12,623 bases of DNA from Desulfuromonadales bacterium. GTDB taxonomy: Bacteria > Desulfobacterota > Desulfuromonadia > Desulfuromonadales > BM103. The translations under genes were made by a program, and so were the position numbers. Location of the stretch: contig JAOUDB010000036.1 in NCBI GenBank assembly GCA_029859485.1, positions 1-12,623 of the forward strand, given 5' to 3'. Positions 1 to 6,515 of this stretch are shown one piece after another. Within the stretch, counting starts at the first letter, position 1. Every line of letters starts with the position of its first letter. The notes below the pieces were generated by a model. The model worked only from the letters and a program-made list of their open reading frames with translations, was not told the origin of the DNA and ran no database searches.

Positions 1-66
1 GAGAGTTTGGGGACCTTTTTTCTCCTTGCATTGTCTTGAGGCCATTAGATTTGCAGAAAACCCAAA

Positions 67-100
67 AAACGGGGACAGATCATCGATCTGTCCCCGTTTC
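67..100 (-). terminator. Rho-independent terminator of the multiheme cytochrome gene
   Basis: A 14-bp perfect inverted repeat (left arm 67-80, AAACGGGGACAGAT; right arm 86-99, ATCTGTCCCCGTTT) encloses a five-base centre. Read on the minus strand it lies about 50 bases beyond the stop codon at 151 and its descending arm runs into TTTTTT (plus-strand AAAAAA at 64-69), the layout of an intrinsic terminator. The GGGGACAG/CTGTCCCC arms also resemble dispersed repeats that accompany REP-associated tyrosine transposases in proteobacteria. That second reading is from memory and was not tested. Confidence 0.75.
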
Positions 101-150
101 TCATCTTTAGGTGTCACCAGTTATTGTCACCGGCAACCATTTAGCTTGAA

Positions 151-2847
151 TTATTGCAGGTTAAACGCGGTGGCCGTCATGACCCCATCCCAGGTATAAC
201 CAGAGGCCGTCACATCGGTGGTCGTTGCTGTATAACTGCCAGGCGTCGTACCTCCCTGTCCTTTTCGATTGGGTGCCTGCGTTTGCCAGATCACCTCGGT
301 AACACCATTGCCATCGCTTGGCCCGGTGGTTAAGGAGGCAGCCTGCGGGCCGGTGATGTCGATATTAACCGTCGCATTGGGAACAGGGAGTCCTGTCGCA
401 TCATCGAGGACGGTGGCGTGAATGGTTACTTCATCACCAACGGAAAAAGAGGAGGTGGTAACGAATGTGATTACTTGGTTCTTGCCCTTTCCGGTGGTTT
501 CATATCGACCTGTGGCCAGGCTCGCCCCTACTTTGGCCTGGCCCAGATTATTCGGCACGGCACAGATGATGTTGCTGGCCGCGGATTCGCAACCAGGTGT
601 ATCAGTAGTAGCGGTGGTATAGGAAGTGACCTTGTAACAGTATTCGGAACCATTGGTCAGGCCGGGGTCTGTGTATGTGCTGGCCTGGCCTGCGTCGGCA
701 ACAGAGAGCGCCTTCCCGGCCTGGTCATAGTAGACATTATAGCCGTCGCCGGCGTCGTCGGGTGCTGGCGTCCAAGTCAAGCTGACTTCAGCGTTGCCTG
801 GGGTGGCTGTGTCGAGGGTCGGAGTGGTGGACTGGCACTGCTGGGTGACATTGCCCCAGGTCGCCGTGGCCATCACGTGTGGCGCAGCCATGCCTTTTTC
901 CAGCCATGCTTCGAGCATGTACTCGCCTTCCATACCCAGGAAAGCGTTGCCACCCTGAGCCGGGTCGCTACCATTGTTGGCCAAAGCGAGGAATTGAATG
1001 TACTCCCAACTGGTCGGTTGGTAAAGCAATTCAATCGTCGCGCTGCTGGCTCCCTGAGGTGGATTCAGGGATACGTTATCGAAGTAATCATAGGTTCCCG
1101 ATGCACCGTTGTACTGGTCGGAAGGAACCGGCAAGGCGTTGCGTAACCGCGCAGTTTCGGCGTCCATCCCATATGGTGGGATGCGGTTGTCTTTGTGTAC
1201 CACGTTATTGATTACGAAATGAAAGGTTTCGTATTGGGTCCCCGCCGGTTGACTTGCCAGCTCGCTGATTCTGTGGACGACAGCGCCGGTATAGCGGTCG
1301 TAGCTCAGGGCAAGGTCATTGGGATAAAGACCCGCAATCGCTGCAGCCCATTCTTGATCAATACCATAATGAGCTTCATAGATCTTGGTGTTCGGGTCGT
1401 CCAGGTTAAGTATCGACTCGACCTGTACCATCTGCCCGTTTAGAGGGTTTTGAACCATGACCGCGTCACCATTGCCATCAAAGAGCGGCCCATAAGCACC
1501 ATCGGTGCGCAGCTTGGTTCCAGCACTGTTTTTCCAGGTAATTCTCAGCCACATACGCCGCCCCTCGGGGTAACCGGAAATCAGCTTGTGGCCGGTATGG
1601 TTAACCACCTTAACCGTGTGTGCGTTGTTATCGACCGTCAGCGATGCGGCCAGGTTCAGTTGCTGCTTAGCCCGTAGCGAACCGGCATCCAGGGCCGCCA
1701 ACTGTACATTACTCAGGCCGCCGCCAAGACGTAGCTTGTCCTTGGTGTCGAGGTACTGGATTGCTTGCGGCATCCAGTAGTTGCCGCCAGTCATGTCATG
1801 CAGGGGCAGGTCGTCGCGGAACGGCGGGTTCTTGTTGCAACCCTGGCCGAAGACCGGGCGCATATGACAGGTCTGACAGCTGTAATATCGGGGATCTCCA
1901 TCGGCGTAGTTTCCACTCTTGGTGCCGAAATCCGTCGCCGCATCATAGATTGCCTTGAGGGCCCCGCCCTGCAGATCAGCAGGCAGGTTGGGATAATCAT
2001 CAACTAGGGTTTGGGAAACTAGACCAGCCTTATATTCGCTAAAGGTTCTTTCGACAACACCGTACTGGTAGGGCTTGTTGTTGAAGGCAGTTTTGTTCGA
2101 ATAATCCTTGGGGCTTTCGTCCGTCGTAATATCCTGATGCAGGTTTCCTCTTTCTGTCTCAAGGAATTCCGGCTGGGCACCAAAATTATGGGCCAGATTA
2201 CCGACCGCCGGGTTGGAGACATCGTGACAGCTCCCGCAAAAATCGACTGACCGGATAAAGTCGTTCTTCATGAACTGGTGTCGTGCTTCGGCATCACTGT
2301 AGGGGCCGAGCTTTTCTGACCCGCCCCAGATGGACGACATCCCGCTTCCGTAGAAGGGCTCGCCACTGAGCGGTTCGTTGGCTATAAAGGGATCGTTCAT
2401 AACTCCCTGAAGGATCGGATCGGTATTGCTCGGATCGGTCATCTTGTGGCAGAAATCGCATTCCACTCCATCCGAATCTCCCGCCGCCAGACCAGAACCA
2501 TCGGTCGGGGTGGAGCGGCCGGCCAGCCAGCCGGCTGTACTGTGACAGCGGATGCATAGATCGCCGGCTCCCTCAAAATCCTGTTCGGCGATTGCCAGAG
2601 TGGCCCAAAAAATCGGGTCACGGCCGGCGTTAGCCATCATGCTTCCTCGCCAGTTGAAAGCGGGTTCGGTCGCAGTATTGTAACCGCCATGACAATTGTC
2701 GCACTTATCTGGCGACTCAAGGTTACCGACATCCTGAGGTTGAGTACCCGGCTGATCAATAGTCGACGGTACAACGTCGGCGGTAAAGCCATAAGCGACA
2801 AAGCAACTGAGAAACAACAACGACAGCAAAAGAACCCTTCTCATCAT
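151..2847 (-). CDS. Exported multiheme (5x CXXCH) cytochrome c with C-terminal FN3 and Ig-like domains
   Basis: The product has 898 residues. Residues 1-23 form a signal peptide (MMRR, then a leucine-rich stretch). Five CXXCH heme sites are visible at C49, C98, C130, C204 and C324, all in the N-terminal third. A motif around residues 415-432 (NHTGHK, then GYPEGRR) is of a type common in deltaproteobacterial multiheme cytochromes. Residues about 676-766 look like a fibronectin type III domain and about 795-898 like a bacterial Ig-like domain (SVGDEVTIHATV, then PNATV). The protein should act outside the inner membrane as an electron-transfer protein, possibly at the cell surface given the adhesive-type tail. 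Its redox partner is not apparent. The start is placed at 2847 because GGAGG at 2852-2856 lies just upstream. The adjacent ATG at 2844 has the better spacing and is equally possible. The longer frame reaching 2916 has no signal peptide at its start and is rejected. Confidence 0.88.
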   Translation of the reverse strand: MMRRVLLLSLLFLSCFVAYGFTADVVPSTIDQPGTQPQDVGNLESPDKCDNCHGGYNTATEPAFNWRGSMMANAGRDPIFWATLAIAEQDFEGAGDLCIRCHSTAGWLAGRSTPTDGSGLAAGDSDGVECDFCHKMTDPSNTDPILQGVMNDPFIANEPLSGEPFYGSGMSSIWGGSEKLGPYSDAEARHQFMKNDFIRSVDFCGSCHDVSNPAVGNLAHNFGAQPEFLETERGNLHQDITTDESPKDYSNKTAFNNKPYQYGVVERTFSEYKAGLVSQTLVDDYPNLPADLQGGALKAIYDAATDFGTKSGNYADGDPRYYSCQTCHMRPVFGQGCNKNPPFRDDLPLHDMTGGNYWMPQAIQYLDTKDKLRLGGGLSNVQLAALDAGSLRAKQQLNLAASLTVDNNAHTVKVVNHTGHKLISGYPEGRRMWLRITWKNSAGTKLRTDGAYGPLFDGNGDAVMVQNPLNGQMVQVESILNLDDPNTKIYEAHYGIDQEWAAAIAGLYPNDLALSYDRYTGAVVHRISELASQPAGTQYETFHFVINNVVHKDNRIPPYGMDAETARLRNALPVPSDQYNGASGTYDYFDNVSLNPPQGASSATIELLYQPTSWEYIQFLALANNGSDPAQGGNAFLGMEGEYMLEAWLEKGMAAPHVMATATWGNVTQQCQSTTPTLDTATPGNAEVSLTWTPAPDDAGDGYNVYYDQAGKALSVADAGQASTYTDPGLTNGSEYCYKVTSYTTATTDTPGCESAASNIICAVPNNLGQAKVGASLATGRYETTGKGKNQVITFVTTSSFSVGDEVTIHATVLDDATGLPVPNATVNIDITGPQAASLTTGPSDGNGVTEVIWQTQAPNRKGQGGTTPGSYTATTTDVTASGYTWDGVMTATAFNLQ

Positions 2848-2851
2848 TACA

Positions 2852-2856
2852 CCTCC
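2852..2856 (-). promoter_or_regulatory. Ribosome binding site deciding the cytochrome start
   Basis: The minus strand reads GGAGGTGTAATGATG. GGAGG lies 4 bases before the first ATG (2847) and 7 before the second (2844). This places translation start directly before a signal peptide and rules out the upstream in-frame ATG at 2916. Confidence 0.8.
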
Positions 2857-3095
2857 GAAAGTAACATTGCCGGGCGGTTTAAATAACCAACACCGAGATA
2901 ATTTTGGGTGAAACAAAACCTGTTTAGCTCGACTTAAGTCACGCTGACGAACAGGAAGCGTCTCAAAACAGGAGAATAATACCCTTTATTAGAGAAGGCG
3001 TCATGGCAGCAATTGCTTATGTCTTGGCGATAATTGCTTTTAATCCCAAAAAGAGGAGACGGGAAGCTACAAGAAAGCACCTACTAGCAACAGAA

Positions 3096-3860
3096 TCAGA
3101 ACAGCCTTGCGCGATACTGGCTGGGTGTGCAGCCTTCGATATTTTTAAAATTTTTATTAAAGTTGCTTACATCCTGGAAACCGACCCGATGCGCGGCTGA
3201 TAACACGGACAAATCTGCCCTCTTGAGCAGCTCCTTGGCTCTTTGTATGCGTACGAACTTTAGATAACGAACTGGACTCATGCCGGCCTCGCGTCTAAAG
3301 AGCCTGACAAAATGGTACTTGCTCATGCTGGCCAGTGAGGCCATCTGGTCCAGGCTGATCGCCTTCTGATAATTTGACTCGATGTGACAAACTACTTCCA
3401 TGATAGCAGGCTGAAGGACGCCGACCTGGCAAAGAGCGCCGTTTCCAGACTGCTCGCTCTCGCCAACGCTGGGGACTCGAAGATGTTCTCGCACCTCACG
3501 TTTGGCTTTCAGCAGTTCCATGGTGGTACGGCGCACATTGAATACCGACAGAGGCTTTTGGAAAAAATCCCGGGCACCAAGTTTGAACGCCCGAAGGATA
3601 ATGTCCTCTGAGCTCTGTCCAGTTACAAATAGAATGGGAACACTAGAGAACCGCGCCTTGAAATCTTCCAGCAGTCTCAGCCCCAGTCGGGGATCAAAGC
3701 CACAGTCGAGAATAATCAGGTCAATCTCTTGAAGCAGGACTGAGCAGAAGGCATGACCATAATGAACAACCTGGAGTTCCTCACTGGGCAAGGGAAAATT
3801 GCGGTAATATGAAACGTCTTCTGGTGCGCAAGCAATAATAATCGGGAATTTACGGATCAT
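3096..3860 (-). CDS. Response regulator: receiver domain fused to AraC-family HTH
   Basis: This 254-residue protein is a transcription factor of two-component type. Residues 1 to about 120 form a CheY-like receiver: acidic pair E14-D15, phospho-acceptor D52 in a LIILDCG strand, switch threonine T80 (LFVTGQ) and lysine K102 in FFQKP. After a linker of about 30 residues, residues 150-254 form an AraC/XylS double helix-turn-helix, the first around 168-193 (ISLDQMASLASMS, YHFVRLFRR) and the second around 217-250 (AAHRVGFQDVSNFNKNFK, ending TPSQYR). All key receiver residues are present, so it should be phosphorylatable. No histidine kinase is visible nearby, so it is an orphan in this window. The nearest possible target on the same strand is the multiheme cytochrome gene 248 bp downstream, which is only a guess. 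The ribosome binding site before the ATG at 3860 is weak. Confidence 0.9.
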   Translation of the reverse strand: MIRKFPIIIACAPEDVSYYRNFPLPSEELQVVHYGHAFCSVLLQEIDLIILDCGFDPRLGLRLLEDFKARFSSVPILFVTGQSSEDIILRAFKLGARDFFQKPLSVFNVRRTTMELLKAKREVREHLRVPSVGESEQSGNGALCQVGVLQPAIMEVVCHIESNYQKAISLDQMASLASMSKYHFVRLFRREAGMSPVRYLKFVRIQRAKELLKRADLSVLSAAHRVGFQDVSNFNKNFKNIEGCTPSQYRARLF

Positions 3861-3933
3861 CTGGTAAGGCCTGTTTCCTGGTTGGGTAACACAATCTGTA
3901 TTCTCAGAAAGCTACACAAATAAAGTGTTGCCA

Positions 3934-3961
3934 ATTATACCCGGTCAGGATTAGAGGTCAA
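3934..3961 (-). promoter_or_regulatory. Sigma-70-type promoter of the response regulator gene
   Basis: On the minus strand TTGACC (plus-strand 3956-3961) is followed after 16 bases by a perfect TATAAT (3934-3939). Transcription would start near 3927, giving a leader of about 67 bases before the ATG at 3860. The hexamers match consensus at 5/6 and 6/6 positions. Confidence 0.72.
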
Positions 3962-4141
3962 AGAAAAGGGGTTAAGGGACCACACCTTGTATTTTTTAGT
4001 CCTCAACGCTGAGCTCGAGAACCTGGAACAAGATGTTGATACCATCTCAGATTCAGTCTAACCTTAAGTCATGACATTTTTTTTACAATCTATTGACCTC
4101 CCCATGACGACGTGAAAACAGGCGAATGCTTTACTGTGTGT

Positions 4142-4175
4142 AGCAAAAGAGCCCGGCTTCGCCGCAGTTTTTGCT
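4142..4175 (+). other. Two-tier hairpin in the leader region of the selenoprotein gene
   Basis: AGCAAAA (4142-4148) pairs perfectly with TTTTGCT (4169-4175). Inside it CGGC (4154-4157) and GCCG (4161-4164) form a second stem over a TTC loop. It lies about 90 bases upstream of the selenoprotein start. No T-run follows, so it is not a typical terminator. A regulatory or repeat role is open. Confidence 0.35.
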
Positions 4176-4223
4176 CACGGTACATGGGGTCGGAAATAAG
4201 TATCATCCATAGGCTTTTCGCCG

Positions 4224-4242
4224 CACCATCAGTCACATGGTG
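4224..4242 (+). other. Inverted repeat just upstream of the selenoprotein ribosome binding site
   Basis: CACCAT (4224-4229) and ATGGTG (4237-4242) form a perfect 6-bp stem with a 7-base loop, ending 10 bases before the AGGAG ribosome binding site. It could be an operator or an mRNA structure affecting initiation. The arm also contains an in-frame ATG at 4237 that lacks its own ribosome binding site. Confidence 0.35.
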
Positions 4243-4263
4243 GCCAACCAAAAGGAGACCGAA

Positions 4264-4602
4264 ATGAACATCGATTGGGCCTATCTAAGAAAAGGTTGAA
4301 CGTCTTGTAAAAATGCTCAGGAGTTTCTTGAGACAAAGCAGGTGAGTACCAGTGAAGTTGTTGATGCGAGAAAAACCCGAATTGATGAGGAAACGGCCTG
4401 GACTTTACTGAAAACCGCAAAGTCAGTAACAGTCGCCAAGGGCAAGAAGGTGCAGACTTTTACAACGGGTTCTGAAGAGAAAGAGGCTCTCCTGCATCAG
4501 GCGATGGGCCCGAGTGGCAACTTGCGGGCTCCAGCCTACAGAATCAAGGATCAGTTCGTAATCGGTTTCAACGCCGACCTTTACGAAGACACCTTTAAGT
4601 AG
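4264..4602 (+). CDS. ArsC/Spx-like thioredoxin-fold selenoprotein (in-frame UGA at codon 12)
   Basis: The frame reads ATG at 4264, TGA at 4297-4299 and TAG at 4600-4602, giving 112 residues if the TGA is selenocysteine. The start has a strong AGGAG ribosome binding site 6 bases upstream. The redox motif is then Sec12-Thr-Ser-Cys15, followed by KNAQEFLE, matching the CxxC/CxxS plus helix region at the N terminus of the ArsC/Spx thioredoxin-like family. The DARKT segment (34-38) fits the second strand. The C terminus (GPSGNLRAP at 82-90, then DQFVIGFNADLYEDTF) matches the family end, with P90 as the expected cis-proline. A SECIS-like hairpin lies at 4316-4332. The role is probably a thiol/selenol redox enzyme; arsenate reduction is not shown. 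The gene converges with the metal permease, overlapping it by 8 bp. A conventional call would begin at the GTG at 4342 (residue 27), which has no ribosome binding site and lacks the active site. The alternative is a pseudogene with one stop, made unlikely by the exact Sec/Cys position and the hairpin. Confidence 0.85.
4297..4299 (+). other. Probable selenocysteine codon (TGA)
   Basis: This TGA lies in frame between a start with a good ribosome binding site and 100 further codons of family-like sequence. It occupies the first position of a thioredoxin-type motif (TGA ACG TCT TGT = U-T-S-C), the place where Sec replaces Cys in many redox selenoproteins. Confidence 0.83.
4316..4332 (+). promoter_or_regulatory. 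Bacterial SECIS-like hairpin
   Basis: CTCAGGAGTTTCTTGAG folds into a 6-bp stem (one G-U pair) with the five-base loop AGUUU. The loop has G in its second position, and 22 bases separate it from the UGA. A short upper stem, a G among the first two loop bases and this spacing agree with the general description of bacterial SECIS elements bound by SelB. TTGT (4305-4308) and ACAA (4333-4336) can extend the lower stem across an A-rich bulge. Confidence 0.75.
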
Positions 4603-5644
4603 CTTTGCCGCGGGAGAGGTAAAACGCTCTTGCAATCAGGGCCAGCAGAACAATAGCCGCAAAGGTATGCCAACCGCCGGCAGAGTGATCCTCTGCCGGT
4701 GCAACCCAGCGGCTGATATCGATACCTGCCCAGGCGTAGAATTCGTTAGTCAGCCAGCCGAGTAAAAGTGAGCAACAGGAAATCACGGCAAGATACACCA
4801 TGGTTGCCTTTCTTCCCCAGAAACGTGCAACAACCGTCAAGGTGGCCGCGTTGGTCGCCGGCCCAGCCAGTAAGAAGACGAGAGCTGCCCCGGGCGACAG
4901 TCCTTTGAGAACCAGTGCTGCGGCAACCGGAGTCGAGGCACTGGCGCACATGTAAAGAGGGATACCCACCAGCAACATCAGCACGAGAGACGCGGCCTGA
5001 TGCTCAAAGAGCAGGGCAAAGAAGTCGTCCGGCAAAAGCGTCGCAACCAAACCGGCAACCAGTACACCGATCAGTAACCACCCGCCGATATCTTTCAGTA
5101 ATTCACCAAAGGCATAATGAACACCAGCAGCCATGCGTCTGGGCAAAGGTGCCTTTGCATGAGGTTCTGATTCACAACTGGAGCTCTGGCATCCGCAATC
5201 ATTCTGCCCAACATCAAGTTCCGTTGTCTCTTCCGGCAATATATTGATCAGAATGCCGGTCAGGGTTCCGGTAATAAACGCAGCAATGGGGCGTATGACC
5301 GTCATCACCGGATCGAGCAGCGCCCAGGTGATGGCAATTGAATCAACGCCCGATTCCGGAGTTGACACCAGGAAAGCAGCCGAGGGCCCTCGCCCCGCTC
5401 CCTGTTTGCGTAAACCGATCGCGGCCGGGATCACACCGCAGGAGCAGAGTGGCAACGGAATGCCAAAGAGAGATGCCTTGATAACCGCCATGGTTGAACG
5501 ACCACCCAGATGTCTGGCGACGGCATCTTCGGGCACGATGGCCTTGATTACGCCGGCGGCAAGAAAGCCGAAGATGACATAGGGGGCGGCGTCGGTGAAA
5601 ATCCGCCAGGTCTCTATCAGCAGATGTTGGAAAAACTCTATCAT
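4595..5644 (-). CDS. ArsP/DUF318-type permease (SO_0444-like metal efflux family)
   Basis: This 349-residue integral membrane protein has about eight to ten hydrophobic segments in two homologous halves. Family motifs are GIPLPLCSCGVIP (61-73), STPESG (94-99), GIPLYMCASASTPVAAAL (227-244) and AGPATNAATL (260-269). The central hydrophilic loop carries a cysteine cluster CGCQSSSC (150-157) with acidic neighbours, a likely metal- or thiol-binding segment in the cytoplasm. Related permeases are linked to export of metals or organoarsenicals; the substrate here cannot be fixed, and Cu/Zn-type export is a common label for this subgroup. It is the second gene of a leftward operon, starting 10 bp after the 79-aa gene. 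Its 3' end overlaps the convergent selenoprotein gene by 8 bp. Confidence 0.88.
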   Translation of the reverse strand: MIEFFQHLLIETWRIFTDAAPYVIFGFLAAGVIKAIVPEDAVARHLGGRSTMAVIKASLFGIPLPLCSCGVIPAAIGLRKQGAGRGPSAAFLVSTPESGVDSIAITWALLDPVMTVIRPIAAFITGTLTGILINILPEETTELDVGQNDCGCQSSSCESEPHAKAPLPRRMAAGVHYAFGELLKDIGGWLLIGVLVAGLVATLLPDDFFALLFEHQAASLVLMLLVGIPLYMCASASTPVAAALVLKGLSPGAALVFLLAGPATNAATLTVVARFWGRKATMVYLAVISCCSLLLGWLTNEFYAWAGIDISRWVAPAEDHSAGGWHTFAAIVLLALIARAFYLSRGKAT

Positions 5645-5654
5645 TACCTAGCCT

Positions 5655-5894
5655 TCAGTTCTCATTTGCTGGAGTCTTGTTGCGCGCGATAAGAAATTTA
5701 GCAAAAACCAGTAATATGGGCCCGCCGTGCATAAACAGATCAAAGATATCCACAGGGCGAGTCAGCAGGCCATTGGCAAGCATACGTAATTTCTCAACCA
5801 GGTGGGGTTCAGGCTTGAAAGGCGTCAGGGCCAGAAGGATTGCCACCGGTAGCAGAAATGTCCAGGGTATGGCGTTGAAAAACTTTCTGATCAT
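5655..5894 (-). CDS. Small two-span membrane protein upstream of the permease
   Basis: The 79-residue product has hydrophobic segments at about residues 11-26 and 52-70, joined by a loop with EPHLVEKLRMLANG and LTRPVDIFDLFMHG. Similar small proteins are found beside metal-permease genes and are often labelled 'RND transporter' in databases, although they lack any RND architecture. It probably assists the permease encoded 10 bp downstream, an inference from the operon. The start has a strong purine-rich ribosome binding site (GAGGAGAAGGG on the minus strand). The C-terminal tail is short and polar (RNKTPANEN). Confidence 0.8.
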   Translation of the reverse strand: MIRKFFNAIPWTFLLPVAILLALTPFKPEPHLVEKLRMLANGLLTRPVDIFDLFMHGGPILLVFAKFLIARNKTPANEN

Positions 5895-5930
5895 ATTTTA
5901 CCCTTCTCCTCTCCGGTTTTGTCGATTGCT

Positions 5931-5958
5931 ATCATGCATGATTGAACAGTCCTGTCAA
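5931..5958 (-). promoter_or_regulatory. Probable promoter of the small membrane protein-permease operon
   Basis: On the minus strand a perfect -35 hexamer TTGACA (plus-strand 5953-5958) is followed after 16 bases by CATGAT (5931-5936), a 4/6 match to the -10 consensus. The leader would be about 30 bases. The -10 lies inside the perfect palindrome ATCATGCATGAT (5931-5942) and the -35 inside CCTGTCAAACAGG (5951-5963). Confidence 0.55.
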
Positions 5959-6020
5959 ACAGGTTAAGCTGTGATATTGAATCACCCTTTAAGCCTCAAC
6001 CCTATGAAAGGCACCTCACT

Positions 6021-6485
6021 ATGAAAGTATATCTGATGCAGCATGCTCTTGCCTACTCTTCGGAAGAAGATCAGGAAAGACCACTCAGTCCGGCGGGTAT
6101 TGATCAGGCAAAAGCTGCCGCAAAGGGTATCAAGCGTCTCGGCCTGACCTTTGACCTGATCGTGACCAGCCCCAAACGGCGCGCACACCAGACGGCAGCC
6201 CTGATTGCTGAGGGAGTGCGTTTCCCGCATAGTGACATCCTGACCACGGAGGCCGTGTTGCCGCAATGCCAACCGCAAGAGCTTCTCGATCTGCTGCAGA
6301 AAGAGTCGTCACTAAGCAGCGTCCTGGTCGTTGGTCACATGCCCCAGCTGGGGAGATTGAGTTCACAGCTATTACAGGGGGGAGAGATGCATTTCGAAAA
6401 TGCTGGTCTGGCCTGCTTCGAGATCTCTTCCTCACACTCCGCCCGCCTGGAATTTTCATTGACCACACAACAGTTGGCCGCCTGA
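6021..6485 (+). CDS. sixA: SixA-like phosphohistidine phosphatase (histidine phosphatase superfamily)
   Basis: This 154-residue cytoplasmic protein has the length of SixA. Catalytic H8 lies in YLMQHA (4-9). The second conserved arginine region is SPKRRAHQTA (50-59), and the second histidine H106 lies in VVGHMPQLG. SixA removes phosphate from histidine, for example on phosphotransferase or HPt domains. The usual arginine of the RHG motif is glutamine here (Q7). A glutamine at this place recurs, as far as I recall, in related deltaproteobacterial proteins, so it is probably functional variation rather than decay. The gene is divergent from the permease operon and starts 30 bp upstream of the MORN-repeat gene, likely cotranscribed with it. 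Confidence 0.85.
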   Translation: MKVYLMQHALAYSSEEDQERPLSPAGIDQAKAAAKGIKRLGLTFDLIVTSPKRRAHQTAALIAEGVRFPHSDILTTEAVLPQCQPQELLDLLQKESSLSSVLVVGHMPQLGRLSSQLLQGGEMHFENAGLACFEISSSHSARLEFSLTTQQLAA

Positions 6486-6515
6486 TCGGGCCCCTTATGT
6501 CAGGAGATTTTCATC

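Larger units (their letters stand above)
3861..4263. other. 403-base intergenic region between divergent genes
   Basis: No convincing coding frame is seen here. It holds the sigma-70-like promoter of the leftward response regulator (3934-3961) and two inverted repeats in the leader of the rightward selenoprotein gene (4142-4175 and 4224-4242). No clear promoter for the rightward gene was found. TACAAT at 4084-4089 could be a -10 element but lacks a good -35 partner. GGGGTCGGA near 4187-4195 resembles short dispersed repeats in related genomes, a weak impression only. Confidence 0.6.

Noticed and set aside
418..1146. Open frame of 242 codons on the plus strand within the cytochrome gene
   Set aside because: It is antisense to a gene with clear heme motifs and domains, and its translation shows no recognisable pattern.
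2848..2916. Upstream extension of the cytochrome to ATG 2916
   Set aside because: The extra 23 residues precede a complete signal peptide, and the strong ribosome binding site at 2852-2856 lies inside the extension.
3008..3038. Inverted repeat AGCAATT / AATTGCT as a terminator of the response regulator gene
   Set aside because: The 17-base loop is long, the arms are AT-rich and no T-run follows on the minus strand.
3003..3200. Plus-strand frame of 65 codons with a hydrophobic N terminus
   Set aside because: It overlaps the 3' end of the response regulator gene in antisense, has no ribosome binding site, and its later residues are the reverse of coding sequence.
4342..4602. 86-codon gene starting at GTG 4342
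   Set aside because: It has no ribosome binding site and removes the first strand and redox motif of the fold. The ATG at 4264 with in-frame TGA explains the sequence better.
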